Source: JBDKJS01 sp039806065 (GTDB lineage Bacteria; Bacteroidota; Bacteroidia; AKYH767-A; 2013-40CM-41-45). From it: a stretch of 40,443 nt of DNA. The notes under the pieces are model-generated. The model was not told the origin of the DNA. It saw only the letters and a program-made list of their open reading frames with translations, and searched no databases. Below are positions 1 to 8,054 of this stretch, in pieces. The stretch covers positions 1 to 40,443 of the forward strand of contig JBDKJS010000127.1 in the NCBI GenBank assembly GCA_039806065.1, given 5' to 3'. Within the stretch, counting starts at the first letter, position 1; each line of letters begins with the position of its first letter. A program made the position numbers and the translations under genes.

Positions 1-383
1 TAAAGTTTTTAGGAGTTGATGTAGCCTCATTTGCCATAGCAGGGTCATTGGTCATATTTTTTCTTGCTTTGGAAATGATATTAGGAATAAAACTCTACAG
101 AGATGAACTGCCTGAAACTGCTAGTGTGGTGCCGCTCGCCTTTCCATTAATAGCTGGTACAGGTACTATGACTACCTTATTGAGTCTTCGATCAGAGTAT
201 GACATGCTTACGATCATACTTGGAATAGCCTTTAATTTAATAGTAGTGTACATAGTACTTCGAAATTTAAAGTGGTTAGAAAAATTGCTAGGCCCTGCAG
301 GTATTAATATATTGCGTAAAGTTTTTGGTATCGTACTTTTAGCCATAGCAGTAAAACTATTTAGAACTAATTTAAATATTTAA
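1..383 (+). CDS. MarC family integral membrane protein, 5'-truncated by the window
   Basis: This is the C-terminal part of a multi-pass inner-membrane protein of the MarC (UPF0056) family. The open frame runs in from the window edge, and from base 3 it reads KFLGVDVASFAIAGSL, so the real start lies upstream. Visible features are a membrane segment containing FFLALEMILG, a loop, the conserved P-L-A-F-P-L-I-A-G-T-G stretch, and two further hydrophobic helices ending in LLAIAVKLF. MarC proteins were once linked to multiple antibiotic resistance, but that role has been disputed and the substrate is unknown. The ferredoxin-like gene follows after only a few bases, so the two are probably co-transcribed. 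The family call is fairly secure; the function is not. Confidence 0.85.
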   Translation, partial: KFLGVDVASFAIAGSLVIFFLALEMILGIKLYRDELPETASVVPLAFPLIAGTGTMTTLLSLRSEYDMLTIILGIAFNLIVVYIVLRNLKWLEKLLGPAGINILRKVFGIVLLAIAVKLFRTNLNI

Positions 384-389
384 ATATTG

Positions 390-704
390 ATGAAGTATAA
401 AAAGCATATGTTTATATGCACCAATGAGCGTGGAGCAAATGAAAAAAAAAGCTGTGGTGAAGCATGTGGCCTATCCTTTGTAAAGGCACTAAAAAAGGAG
501 CTAAAGGATTTAGGGTTGAATAAGGAGATAAGGGTGCAGCGTGCAGGCTGCCTTGATGTGTGTGAGCACGGCCCAGCTGCAGTAGTATATCCTGAAGGAG
601 TATTTTATGGGAATTTAACTGCATCGGGAGTAAATAAAATATTGGAACAGCATTTGATTAACAATGCGGTGGTAACCGACTTGGAGATAAAATTTGATAA
701 TTGA
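390..704 (+). CDS. [2Fe-2S] ferredoxin of the thioredoxin-like fold
   Basis: This is a small protein of about 104 residues with four cysteines spaced as in thioredoxin-like [2Fe-2S] ferredoxins. Counting from the ATG at 390, the first is in FICTN near residue 10, the second in KKSCGEAC near 22, and the last pair is C-x3-C in AGCLDVCEHGP near 54 and 58. An extra Cys sits near 26. Such proteins resemble the NuoE cluster domain and stand-alone bacterial ferredoxins, and carry electrons to unknown partners in the cytoplasm. I chose the ATG at 390 over the TTG three bases earlier. The stop overlaps the TTG start of the next gene, which suggests translational coupling. Confidence 0.85.
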   Translation: MKYKKHMFICTNERGANEKKSCGEACGLSFVKALKKELKDLGLNKEIRVQRAGCLDVCEHGPAAVVYPEGVFYGNLTASGVNKILEQHLINNAVVTDLEIKFDN

Positions 705-1036
705 GTGCTGCATTAGAAATAGTAATACAACATAGGGAGCTGATTACTGCTACCAAGCAGCAGTTGTTAAAAGATTTTTTGGCAGTGGGCATTCGGCTAG
801 AATTGAATAACGAAGTGGATCGCAAGGCCGAAACCATAGTAGCACAAATAGTTTCAGCCATTAGCAGCCCTAGCTTGACAGCGTCCACTTTGCAACAATT
901 AATTTATCGGGTAGATTTGAGCGAGAAACAAGTACAGAAGTGTGCAAATAAAGAGGCATTGGCCTATGCAATTTTAGAGCGAGAGGCACTTAAAGTATAT
1001 ATTAAACAACAATATAAAGCGCACCTGGAAGGGTAG
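701..1036 (+). CDS. Conserved-looking hypothetical protein, 111 aa
   Basis: I do not recognise this protein. It is predicted to be mostly helical and soluble, with no signal peptide, membrane segment or metal-binding motif. The start is a TTG at 701 whose bases overlap the TGA stop of the ferredoxin gene (702-704), so it is probably translated by re-initiation. It ends 11 bases before murI and most likely belongs to the same operon. The frame is open throughout and continues the tight gene packing, which is the main support for it being a real gene. Confidence 0.65.
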   Translation: MSAALEIVIQHRELITATKQQLLKDFLAVGIRLELNNEVDRKAETIVAQIVSAISSPSLTASTLQQLIYRVDLSEKQVQKCANKEALAYAILEREALKVYIKQQYKAHLEG

Positions 1037-1047
1037 CAAAAACCAAG

Positions 1048-1857
1048 ATGGAAACAATGAAAACATCACCGATAGGTATCTTTGATTCAGGGATAGGTGG
1101 GCTTACTGTAGCTCATGCCATTCACAAAGCGCTGCCTAAAGAACAGCTCATCTATTTTGGTGATACGGCTCATTTACCTTATGGCGATAAATCGCCAGAT
1201 AGTATCAAATATTATTCTATAAGGATAGCACAATTTCTTTTAGAGCATGGCTGTAAAATGATAGTAATTGCATGTAATACGGCATCGGCCCATGCTTATG
1301 AAACAGTGAAAGATTTTGTTGGAAAGCGTGCCGTAGTTATTAATGTGATAGATCCATTAGTGGCAGCCGTGGCAAAACAAAAAAAATGGAATAAGGTAGG
1401 AGTAATAGCTACTAAAGGAACAGTAAAAGCGGATAGCTATGCAAAAAAAATAAAAACCGCAGCACCACAAATTCAAGTAAGTAGTTTAGCCACACCGTTA
1501 CTGGCACCTATGATAGAGGAAGGTTTTTTCAACAATAAAATTTCACGCACGGTCATAGGATCTTATTTAGACCATAAAAAGTTGCAAAAAATTGACGCAC
1601 TGCTGTTAGCCTGTACCCATTATCCATTGATAAAAGAAGAAATAATGGATTATTATAAAAATAACATCACCGTATTGGACAGTGCGGGTTTGGTGGCCGA
1701 GGCAGTAGTAAAAGTATTGCGAACGAAAAAGTGGATGCGAGCACAGTCTGGTTCACACCAATTTTACGTTTCAGATTTTACGCCATCATTTCAGGAAAGT
1801 ACTAAGTACTTTTTCGGTAGTAAAATTACCTTGCATAAGGCTGCTATCTGGAAGTAG
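1048..1857 (+). CDS. murI: Glutamate racemase MurI
   Basis: MurI converts L-glutamate to D-glutamate for the peptidoglycan stem peptide, in the cytoplasm and without a cofactor. The protein has 269 residues, the usual length. The N-terminal signature IGIFDSGIGGLT is present, as is FGDTAHLPYG. The two catalytic cysteines are in ACNTAS (C76) and ACTHYP (C189), so the enzyme looks intact. The start at 1048 gives METMKTSP; the ATG at 1057 is an equally possible start. The gene is last in the MarC-ferredoxin-unknown-murI run. Its 3' end overlaps the end of the convergent cvpA-like gene by 14 bases. Confidence 0.97.
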   Translation: METMKTSPIGIFDSGIGGLTVAHAIHKALPKEQLIYFGDTAHLPYGDKSPDSIKYYSIRIAQFLLEHGCKMIVIACNTASAHAYETVKDFVGKRAVVINVIDPLVAAVAKQKKWNKVGVIATKGTVKADSYAKKIKTAAPQIQVSSLATPLLAPMIEEGFFNNKISRTVIGSYLDHKKLQKIDALLLACTHYPLIKEEIMDYYKNNITVLDSAGLVAEAVVKVLRTKKWMRAQSGSHQFYVSDFTPSFQESTKYFFGSKITLHKAAIWK

Positions 1858-2380
1858 GCTTAACGGTATTATTAAGCTCTTCTATCAATTTATTTTTATT
1901 GATTTCTTTCATCATGGGCAATAATTTTGGGGCAAATTTTAGTAGCGGATGATAAGTAAAAGAAGCCTTTCGTTCCTCTTTTGTAATAAGATGAGCATCT
2001 TCATCGGCTTTATGATAAAACCAAATACACATGCTGATGATAAGAGCCAGTTTGGCACCTCCTAAAGCAGCACCAGCAATTTTATTAGGGAGCCCTAGGC
2101 CGGTGGCATCGGCCATATTGGTTAAAATTTTTGCTAAGAAATAAAGTCCAATGATTACACCTAAGAAAATAATGAAAAAAGACATCCACTTGATGGTGGC
2201 TTCCTCATAGTTTAATAAATCAGAAAGCCACGGTGTAAGTAGGTGTGCCAATTTAAATCCAAGAAACATGGCCAGAAAAAGTGCTCCACTCACACAGAGT
2301 TGATAGATGAATCCTTTTACAAATCCACGGTAAGCACCAAAAGCAATAATACCCACTATAACCCAGTCAAATATTTCCAT
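1844..2380 (-). CDS. CvpA family membrane protein
   Basis: This protein of 178 residues has four hydrophobic segments and the CvpA start pattern FDWVIVGIIAFGAYRGFVKGF, followed by further helices and the glycine-rich stretch NKIAGAALGGAKLAL. CvpA-like proteins are inner-membrane proteins; E. coli CvpA is needed for colicin V export and affects purF expression and envelope stress, but a general biochemical role is not settled. It lies 24 bases downstream of the TerB/DnaJ gene on the same strand and is probably the last gene of that operon. The charged C-terminal tail of about 55 residues is probably cytoplasmic. Confidence 0.88.
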   Translation of the reverse strand: MEIFDWVIVGIIAFGAYRGFVKGFIYQLCVSGALFLAMFLGFKLAHLLTPWLSDLLNYEEATIKWMSFFIIFLGVIIGLYFLAKILTNMADATGLGLPNKIAGAALGGAKLALIISMCIWFYHKADEDAHLITKEERKASFTYHPLLKFAPKLLPMMKEINKNKLIEELNNTVKPTSR

Positions 2381-2404
2381 GAAGGCAAATATTGAAATTT
2401 TTTT

Positions 2405-3133
2405 TTAACTGAAGCCGCGTTGCTTTTTTATTTGTTCAAATGCATCGTTAATTTTTCTAAATTTTTCTTGTGCATCTTTTTGAAAATCTGGCCCTAGGTG
2501 ATGTACTTTATCAGGATGGTATTTCATAGCCATTTTACGATACGCCTTTTTTACTTCGTCATCTGAGGCTTCTGCTGCTATTTCCAATATTTTGTAATTA
2601 GCTGTGGCATCTTTCACAAACATGGCTCTTATGCTTAGCAGATCTTTTTCACTAATGCCCAATAAGTAAGAAATTTGACTTATTACCTGTTCTTCGCTAG
2701 TACTCACAGATCCATCTGCAGCGGCTACTCCAAAGAGGAAGTGGAGCAACTGCAAACGAGCAGCATGATCTACATGGCCTCTTATTTGTTGGCAAACTTG
2801 CCCAATGGCAATATCTTGCTTTAGGAGCTCCCTGAAAATAATCATACGCTGCTGAGTAATGGACTCACCAAACTGCCGGGTAAAAAAGTCGCGAACGAAT
2901 TCGAGTTCGCTGCGCATCACTTTTTGATCGGCTTTCATTACGGCAGCGCATAGTACCATTAAGGCAGCACTAAAGTCATTAGGCAGCACATTGTTAGGTT
3001 TGTTTTCACCTGGTTTGTATTTACGGGTTGCATCTTCGCTAATGGCACCCACAGCAAAGCCAAGAATGCCGCCAATAGGTCCTCCAAGTGCCCATCCAAG
3101 GCCCCCGAATATCCATTTATTCCAAGTTGACAT
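2405..3133 (-). CDS. TerB-like and DnaJ domain co-chaperone (DjlA-like)
   Basis: The 242 residues fall into three parts. Residues 9-31 are a glycine-rich hydrophobic stretch that may be a membrane anchor. Residues of about 54-175 form a helical TerB-like domain, recognisable by acidic motifs such as KADQKV and ADGSVSTSEE. Residues 178-242 are a J domain with the HPD motif at 206-208, so it should stimulate the ATPase of DnaK. The layout matches E. coli DjlA, except that the family usually has a clearer N-terminal transmembrane helix. The gene sits between the VWA gene (8-base gap) and the CvpA gene, suggesting a shared envelope-related role that I cannot define. Confidence 0.88.
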   Translation of the reverse strand: MSTWNKWIFGGLGWALGGPIGGILGFAVGAISEDATRKYKPGENKPNNVLPNDFSAALMVLCAAVMKADQKVMRSELEFVRDFFTRQFGESITQQRMIIFRELLKQDIAIGQVCQQIRGHVDHAARLQLLHFLFGVAAADGSVSTSEEQVISQISYLLGISEKDLLSIRAMFVKDATANYKILEIAAEASDDEVKKAYRKMAMKYHPDKVHHLGPDFQKDAQEKFRKINDAFEQIKKQRGFS

Positions 3134-3141
3134 AGGGTAGG

Positions 3142-4326
3142 TTAAGGTTTATTGGGTAATACGGCATGAATGAGGCTTCGCTTCAGTGCTATATCACGAA
3201 TTTTCAATTGATCCTCGAGAATTTGAATCGTAATGGTGTCGAAAGTGCGCATCAATTTATCACGCTGAGGGAAATTTTTCTCAGCGTCTAATTCAATTTC
3301 TTCAAGCAGTTTACTAATTAAGGTTTGATATTTTTTTCTTTCGTACTTTTTAAAAATTAAATAAGCGTTTAATTCATTGTCGTCCATGAATTTCATGGTA
3401 TCTGAAAACTGTTTGTGGTCAAACCTATTCCAATCAATTTTTTTTTGCAAACTTAAATCTACCAAGTCCCAATTGTAATGCACATCTGCATAGTAGGGCG
3501 ATAATTTGAAGATGGATCTATAGCGGAGGCCTTCAGCATTTTCTAAAAAAATATTAAAGTCTTCTTTGTCGAGTATTTTCCATCTAGCTTTTCCATCATT
3601 ATCATAGTAGAGATAGGTGGCATTGAGTTTTTTATTTAACTTTCTTAGTTTGTCTATTAGAAGTGGATTTACTCTTTCATAGTAATGGTTATTAAGGCTT
3701 AGGGTTTGCAATGTTTGATTGCTAGCTACAGCAAGTTCATTCCAGCTGCGCAATTCTTGCGGAATGGTTCTATTGGCACAATAGATTGGAAAAACAGAGA
3801 TGTTGGATTGTACAAGCTTTGCTGCTGCGGCCAAGGCATCTGCTTCGCCCAGATTAATCATGCCATTGCCAGCAATAAAGACTATTTTAAGACTATTGGT
3901 ATGCTTGGTCCAGCTGATGTTGCGCAGGCAAGTCTGCAAAGCTGCGCCCACATATTGATCGCCTTTTTCTACCTCTGGAATAAGGTCAAACATATTGTTA
4001 GATATCAAATCAAGATCGGTGGTTAAATCATTGACCACCTTCACGTATTGATTTTCTTTTTTAAAGCTGGGTCGTGAGAAAGCTACGAAACCAATTCTAT
4101 ATTGTGGCTTTGGTGTGCATTGGTCAAAGAGATAGGTATAATCCCAAAGGTGTTCTCGAATGTGTTCTATGAGCCCATTGGTGCTGGCACTTAAGTCAAG
4201 ACAAAAAACTAAATCCACATGGAGTGTATCATCATCTACTTGAGCATTAGCAGGTGTAAAACCAATCCATAATAAAATGAATGATAGCTGAAATACAAGA
4301 GATCTAAAGCGAGCTAAGATAAACAA
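3142..4326 (-). CDS. Secreted or surface protein with a von Willebrand factor A domain
   Basis: After a signal peptide ending in ANAQ, a VWA domain begins with VDLVFCLDLSAS. The D-x-S-x-S metal-ion-dependent adhesion motif is intact, so divalent-metal-dependent protein binding is likely. The C-terminal half is charged, probably helical, and unrecognised. The open frame reaches a TTG at 4353, but that codon lies inside a promoter element (TACATTTG read on the minus strand). I therefore prefer the TTG at 4326, which still gives a proper signal peptide (MFILARFRSLVF...). No ATG is available near the start. It is the first gene of the VWA-DnaJ-CvpA operon. Confidence 0.78.
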   Translation of the reverse strand: MFILARFRSLVFQLSFILLWIGFTPANAQVDDDTLHVDLVFCLDLSASTNGLIEHIREHLWDYTYLFDQCTPKPQYRIGFVAFSRPSFKKENQYVKVVNDLTTDLDLISNNMFDLIPEVEKGDQYVGAALQTCLRNISWTKHTNSLKIVFIAGNGMINLGEADALAAAAKLVQSNISVFPIYCANRTIPQELRSWNELAVASNQTLQTLSLNNHYYERVNPLLIDKLRKLNKKLNATYLYYDNDGKARWKILDKEDFNIFLENAEGLRYRSIFKLSPYYADVHYNWDLVDLSLQKKIDWNRFDHKQFSDTMKFMDDNELNAYLIFKKYERKKYQTLISKLLEEIELDAEKNFPQRDKLMRTFDTITIQILEDQLKIRDIALKRSLIHAVLPNKP

Positions 4327-4350
4327 GGTGAGTGGTGTGAATCGAGTGGG

Positions 4351-4358
4351 CAAATGTA
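4351..4358 (-). promoter_or_regulatory. -7 element of the VWA-DnaJ-CvpA operon
   Basis: Read on the minus strand this is TACATTTG, an exact match to the Bacteroidota -7 consensus TAnnTTTG. It lies 25 bases upstream of the preferred TTG start at 4326 and is divergent from the promoter at 4414. I found no clear -33 TTTG at the right distance. Confidence 0.5.
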
Positions 4359-4413
4359 AGCCAAAGGGCGAAACGAGTCCAATATTTTTTCTGCTGTTGA
4401 ACTAATTTAGACC

Positions 4414-4421
4414 TACCTTTG
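4414..4421 (+). promoter_or_regulatory. -7 element of the small gene at 4426
   Basis: TACCTTTG exactly matches TAnnTTTG. It ends four bases before the GTG start codon at 4426, so transcription would begin at or very near the start codon and the message may be leaderless. Confidence 0.55.
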
Positions 4422-4425
4422 CAAC

Positions 4426-4767
4426 GTGGATGAAGTTTCAAATATTAAGCGATCGTGGTATGATCTTACCAAGCAAATGTCATCAATACTTGGTCAAGAA
4501 CCAGATTTAAATGCATTGTTGTTTTTGATTGGTTTACAGGAATCGGGGCAAGGTTACCGCAGTTATAGCAAGGAAGAGAAACAGGATTTAATGCACATAG
4601 GCACTTGCAGCATTTTAATAGCCGATGGGTATTACCGCTACAATGGCAATGATGAGGATGGATGGCCTGTTTATGAGCAGTTAAAACCGCTTCCAGCCAT
4701 GAACTTGAAAGATCAAGATTTAATGCTTCGCAAGGCTGTGATTCAGTATTTTAAGGAGCGCCAATAG
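4426..4767 (+). CDS. Hypothetical protein, 113 aa
   Basis: I do not recognise the family. The protein is soluble, with no signal peptide or membrane segment. It contains a helical first half (SWYDLTKQMSSILGQ), the stretch GLQESGQGYRSYSKEEKQDL, and a second half rich in Tyr, Asp and Gly (ADGYYRYNGNDEDGW). The start is a GTG immediately downstream of a -7 promoter element, with no in-frame ATG nearby. It is a single-gene unit between the VWA operon and tRNA-Met. The well-placed promoter supports it being a real gene; the function is unknown. Confidence 0.7.
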   Translation: MDEVSNIKRSWYDLTKQMSSILGQEPDLNALLFLIGLQESGQGYRSYSKEEKQDLMHIGTCSILIADGYYRYNGNDEDGWPVYEQLKPLPAMNLKDQDLMLRKAVIQYFKERQ

Positions 4768-4785
4768 GAATTTTTAAAATGTTTT

Positions 4786-4816
4786 TTTGATTTTTCGGTT
4801 CGAAAAACTACTTTCG
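4786..4816 (+). promoter_or_regulatory. Promoter of tRNA-Met
   Basis: TTTG at 4786-4789 is followed by exactly 19 bases and then TACTTTCG at 4809-4816, one mismatch from TAnnTTTG. Spacing and position, about 35 bases upstream of the mature tRNA, fit the Bacteroidota housekeeping promoter (TTTG-N19-TAnnTTTG). Confidence 0.6.
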
Positions 4817-4850
4817 CACTCCTTTTTGTAATGGCCTCCATTATAAAATT

Positions 4851-4927
4851 GGGCCTATAGCTCAGTCGGTTAGAGTAGCTGACTCATAATCAGTTGGTCC
4901 TTGGTTCGAGCCCAAGTAGGCCCACCA
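4851..4927 (+). tRNA. tRNA-Met (anticodon CAT), CCA encoded
   Basis: The cloverleaf is complete. The acceptor stem pairs GGGCCTA (4851-4857) with TAGGCCC (4917-4923). The D stem is GCTC/GAGT and the anticodon stem GCTGA/TCAGT, each with one G-T pair. The anticodon CAT is at 4885-4887, the T stem is CTTGG/CCAAG with loop TTCGAGC, and A73 is followed by an encoded CCA at 4925-4927. A1-U72 initiator features are absent (the first pair is G-C), so elongator Met is likely. A lysidine-modified Ile2 tRNA also has CAT and cannot be fully excluded. Confidence 0.95.
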
Positions 4928-4934
4928 GTCAAAG

Positions 4935-4966
4935 AAAGTTGCCTGTGATCAGGCAACTTTTTTTAA
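4935..4966 (+). terminator. Rho-independent terminator of tRNA-Met
   Basis: A perfect stem AAAGTTGCCTG / CAGGCAACTTT closes a TGAT loop and runs into a T tract. It starts about eight bases after the encoded CCA. Confidence 0.85.
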
Positions 4967-5189
4967 TTAAATGAACTGCAAGCTGAATCACTTTACTATT
5001 GATGTGGCAAAGCCTTAGCTTGCAATCACTACAATAGTCAGCCTAGTAATTGCATTTAGCAGATGGAGCGATTAATATTTCTTCAAGCTTTAACGGTGCG
5101 CTTGCCTAGGTGCACCTTTGTTTAATAATTCATTAGCAATTTTAAAAATAACCTATGATTGCTTATATTTTCGCAAAAAAAGGAATTTG

Positions 5190-5831
5190 ATGACCCAGAT
5201 AGATACCATTGTTTTTGATTTAGGAGGAGTACTCTTTGATGTTGACTATCATAAGACATCAAAGGCGTTTAATGATTTAGGTATAGATGTTAATAAAGCA
5301 GCTTATGCACAACAGCATCAATCAAGGCACTTTGATGACTTGGAAATTGGCAAGCTTTCAGAACATGATTTTTTGATGCAACTGTCAACCTTGTCGAGAG
5401 ATGGAACCACCACTGATCAAGTAAAGCAGGCATGGAACGCAATGCTGGTTGGGTTTCCGCAGCGAAGAAGGGCGCTGTTAGAACGGGTTAAAAAAAACTA
5501 TAGACTTCTACTGTTGAGCAATACCAATAGTATTCATGAAGCTGCTTTCAAAAAAATGATAGAAACTACATTTGGCCACTATTGGTTTGATTCAGTTTTT
5601 GACAAGGTGTATTTAAGCCATCACATCGGTAAACGAAAACCCAATCATGAAACATTTGAATACGTGAACAAGGATGCACAATTAAACAAAACGAGTACAT
5701 TATTCATTGACGATAGCGTACAGCATGCGGTGGGAGCACTTAAGTACGGATGGCATGCCATCCATTTAAAAGTTGCAGCTGGAGAAGAAGTGGCCAAACT
5801 TTTTGATGCAAATGGTAAACTTAAAGAATGA
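5190..5831 (+). CDS. HAD-family phosphatase, YihX-like
   Basis: This is a haloacid dehalogenase superfamily hydrolase of 213 residues. Motif I is VFDLGGVLFD (nucleophile D10), motif II is LLLSNTNS (S110), motif III is the Lys in GKRKPNHE (K150), and motif IV is LFIDDS (D174, D175). The +2 position of motif I is Gly rather than Asp, as in E. coli YihX, a glucose-1-phosphate phosphatase; the substrate here cannot be read from sequence. The frame stays open 24 codons upstream to a TTG at 5118. I prefer the ATG at 5190, because the upstream residues are unlike any HAD N-terminus and the family motif follows the ATG directly. A weak -7-like TATTTTCG lies at 5166-5173. Confidence 0.88.
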   Translation: MTQIDTIVFDLGGVLFDVDYHKTSKAFNDLGIDVNKAAYAQQHQSRHFDDLEIGKLSEHDFLMQLSTLSRDGTTTDQVKQAWNAMLVGFPQRRRALLERVKKNYRLLLLSNTNSIHEAAFKKMIETTFGHYWFDSVFDKVYLSHHIGKRKPNHETFEYVNKDAQLNKTSTLFIDDSVQHAVGALKYGWHAIHLKVAAGEEVAKLFDANGKLKE

Positions 5832-5896
5832 ACTAGAAGAGGCTAGGGCCTAGCTAATAAATAGTTCATGTATAAGTTATAGATTTAGCAGTTGTA

Positions 5897-7510
5897 TTAT
5901 ATTTTAGTGATTAAAATAGTTTTTCTATCACCGGATTGAGGTTCATTGACCATCAAGTAGTAAACACCTGCAGCCAGATTTTCTATATTTAGGGTAGTAG
6001 CAAAATCAAAGGTATTGATTTGTTGAATCGATTTACCTTCTTTACTCACAAGGTGAAGTGATAAGTTCCTTCCGTTCGAGTGGATGTTCACTAAATTAGT
6101 GGTAGGGTTAGGGAAAGCCTCTACTATAAATTTCCCTTTCTCTAATAGCTTAACAGGCCTGGGCTCGCTAAAGGAAATGATGCCGTTAAAGTCTGTCTGT
6201 TTTAATCTATAGTAAGAAATGCCCATAAAAGGTTGAAGGTCTACATAATTATAGTATAGGGTATGGTTGCTGTTTCCGGCCCCATCAATGAAGGCTAAAT
6301 CTTCATAATTCTTTCCATCAATACTTCTTTGAAGCGTAAAATAATCATTATTAATTTCAGTGACGGTGATCCATTGGGTGTTCACCGTATTATTGTTTAT
6401 TGGTACGGCAGTAAATTCTAAAAGTGTAATAGGCAGTGGTGAAGCATCGCGCGAAACGGCCCAAGTGCCAAATGAAATTTGGTTGGTAGTTTTTACGCTA
6501 TGAGGTGTTGGTTTTGATTGTCCAGGTTTAGGTAAATTCCAGCTGTCAAGCGGGTTGTTCCAATTTTGAGCTACCATAGCGGTATTGCCATTAGCAGGAA
6601 TTTCGCTGTTGGCATAGGTAAAAGTAAGGTCAGCCATTATTCCACCATTATTAGGGGTAATTTCCCAGTATCGATCAGCCATATTATCACTATTGTCATT
6701 CCCGGCAGCATTTCTTATGTGCGTTACCACCGTAGGGCTAGTGGGCATTGGAAGGTTAAAAGCAGAAGTGGCGTAGGTGCTAAATTCTACTTTTCCAGCA
6801 TCACCACTAGTGAGGTCAAAGGTAAGCGGAATATATGCCTTACTACTATTGGCAAAAGGGATGGTATGGGGGCCTGTGTTATTGTTTATATGCCATGCCA
6901 AACGACTTTGATTACTGGTGCTTTCACTAATAATATATCCATTGTTACTTTGAATGGCAGAAGAATTAGGATTGTTAACAGTAATTGTGTGATTGGCTAG
7001 ATGAATGGAAACAGAATCAATCAAGAGCTGACCGCTAGGATTGTTGTAATTACCACCTACTGTGGTATTGATGGCAAGTGTTTTATCATTAGATCCGGCT
7101 AAAATTAAATTATTAAATACAGTTTGATCATTGCCCTTAATAGTTTGCGCATTCCCAATCAAGGCAACTGTGCCAGAAGAAGTATCGAATAGGCTCGATC
7201 CACTATTGTTAATTAGATCTTCAGTAAGTGTAATGGTTCCATTATTAAAAAATATAGAGTTGGTATTGCTTTGAAGGTCGCCATTGATGGAAATTAAAGT
7301 AGAATTGGTAATGGTGACATTAGTAGTGTTGAAGAAAGCTTGAGCAAATGAAGAAATGGCAAAAAGTAAATTGGCGATGATTAAAAAAAAGACAACTTTT
7401 CTATACCAAATCCTTTTAGCATTTACAATTTTATAGGACTCAAATGTGGTGAAGGAATTAGCGGAGTCGTTTTGATTAAATAATTTGGAAATTGAAGGTC
7501 TTTGTTGCAT
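5897..7510 (-). CDS. T9SS-exported surface protein with C-terminal sorting domain
   Basis: The 537-residue protein has an unusually long N-terminal extension of about 40 residues, then a hydrophobic segment (VVFFLIIANLLFAISSFAQ) that looks like a signal peptide. Residues 60-210 are Asn/Thr/Ser/Ile-rich beta-type sequence (TNVTITNSTLISING and similar), suggesting a beta-helix or beta-sandwich. The last 75 residues are a type A sorting domain: EAFPNPTTNLVNI, then NLAAGVYYLMV and a basic end. It should therefore be exported by the T9SS and anchored or released at the cell surface. The substrate or ligand is unknown. It appears to be a single-gene unit. Confidence 0.85.
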   Translation of the reverse strand: MQQRPSISKLFNQNDSANSFTTFESYKIVNAKRIWYRKVVFFLIIANLLFAISSFAQAFFNTTNVTITNSTLISINGDLQSNTNSIFFNNGTITLTEDLINNSGSSLFDTSSGTVALIGNAQTIKGNDQTVFNNLILAGSNDKTLAINTTVGGNYNNPSGQLLIDSVSIHLANHTITVNNPNSSAIQSNNGYIISESTSNQSRLAWHINNNTGPHTIPFANSSKAYIPLTFDLTSGDAGKVEFSTYATSAFNLPMPTSPTVVTHIRNAAGNDNSDNMADRYWEITPNNGGIMADLTFTYANSEIPANGNTAMVAQNWNNPLDSWNLPKPGQSKPTPHSVKTTNQISFGTWAVSRDASPLPITLLEFTAVPINNNTVNTQWITVTEINNDYFTLQRSIDGKNYEDLAFIDGAGNSNHTLYYNYVDLQPFMGISYYRLKQTDFNGIISFSEPRPVKLLEKGKFIVEAFPNPTTNLVNIHSNGRNLSLHLVSKEGKSIQQINTFDFATTLNIENLAAGVYYLMVNEPQSGDRKTILITKI

Positions 7511-7639
7511 CGCTTTTGAAGTTTAGTGATGCAAATTTGTTGGATTGCAAATGAACCATAAAATAAAATAGGATGAACCGTAGCTGAATGGAAATGAACC
7601 GTGTATTAGTTCATTTAAAGTGTATTAGAAGATTTTGAA

Positions 7640-8050
7640 TTAATAAGCAGCTTTGATCATAGTTTGTGCCAATAGGTTGTAACATTTAGTCCATGCTTTG
7701 GCCAATTGTTCATTCCATTCATTTCTTAAGCCTTGCTCTAAAGTCCATAGTAATGCACTGCCAACATACTCGTAGTGTTTTATTTTCACACCATAAGTTA
7801 CATGTCTGATGGCCATTTTATGAATTTCGTCAGTTAAAATATGCAACTCATCAAGACGGGCTATGATGATGCTCAGCATGTCCACTAATTTTCGAGCTTG
7901 CTCTTCCGGGTCCGAGATGAAGAGGTGCCTCACTTCAGGCACGTCAATAAATAATTTCCTATAAAAAACATCGCCAATAATCAAGGGATCTACTCCTTGT
8001 AAAAGCTTCCAGCTTTTTTTAATTAGTTTAATTTCATCGATCGTGAGCAT
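7640..8050 (-). CDS. Single-domain globin, last gene of a two-component operon
   Basis: The 136 residues align by eye along the whole globin domain of bacterial flavohaemoglobins. The proximal haem ligand is H83 in IRHVTYGV, the CD1 Phe is F44 in RHLF, a probable distal Gln is Q51, and Y93 in HYEYVGSALLWTL matches the conserved tyrosine of the flavohaemoglobin proximal pocket. There is no reductase domain, and the protein ends before the glutamate of the flavohaemoglobin catalytic triad. It should bind O2, NO or CO. The gene starts four bases after the stop of the LytTR regulator, so it belongs to that operon. It may be the output of the system or take part in sensing. Confidence 0.9.
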   Translation of the reverse strand: MLTIDEIKLIKKSWKLLQGVDPLIIGDVFYRKLFIDVPEVRHLFISDPEEQARKLVDMLSIIIARLDELHILTDEIHKMAIRHVTYGVKIKHYEYVGSALLWTLEQGLRNEWNEQLAKAWTKCYNLLAQTMIKAAY

Positions 8051-8054
8051 GATT

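Noticed and set aside
3706..4026. Plus-strand frame of 106 codons inside the VWA gene
   Set aside because: It is an antisense shadow of the VWA coding region, with atypical composition.
5836..5860. Palindrome GCTAGGGCCTAGC between the HAD and T9SS genes as a terminator
   Set aside because: There is no T tract on either side.
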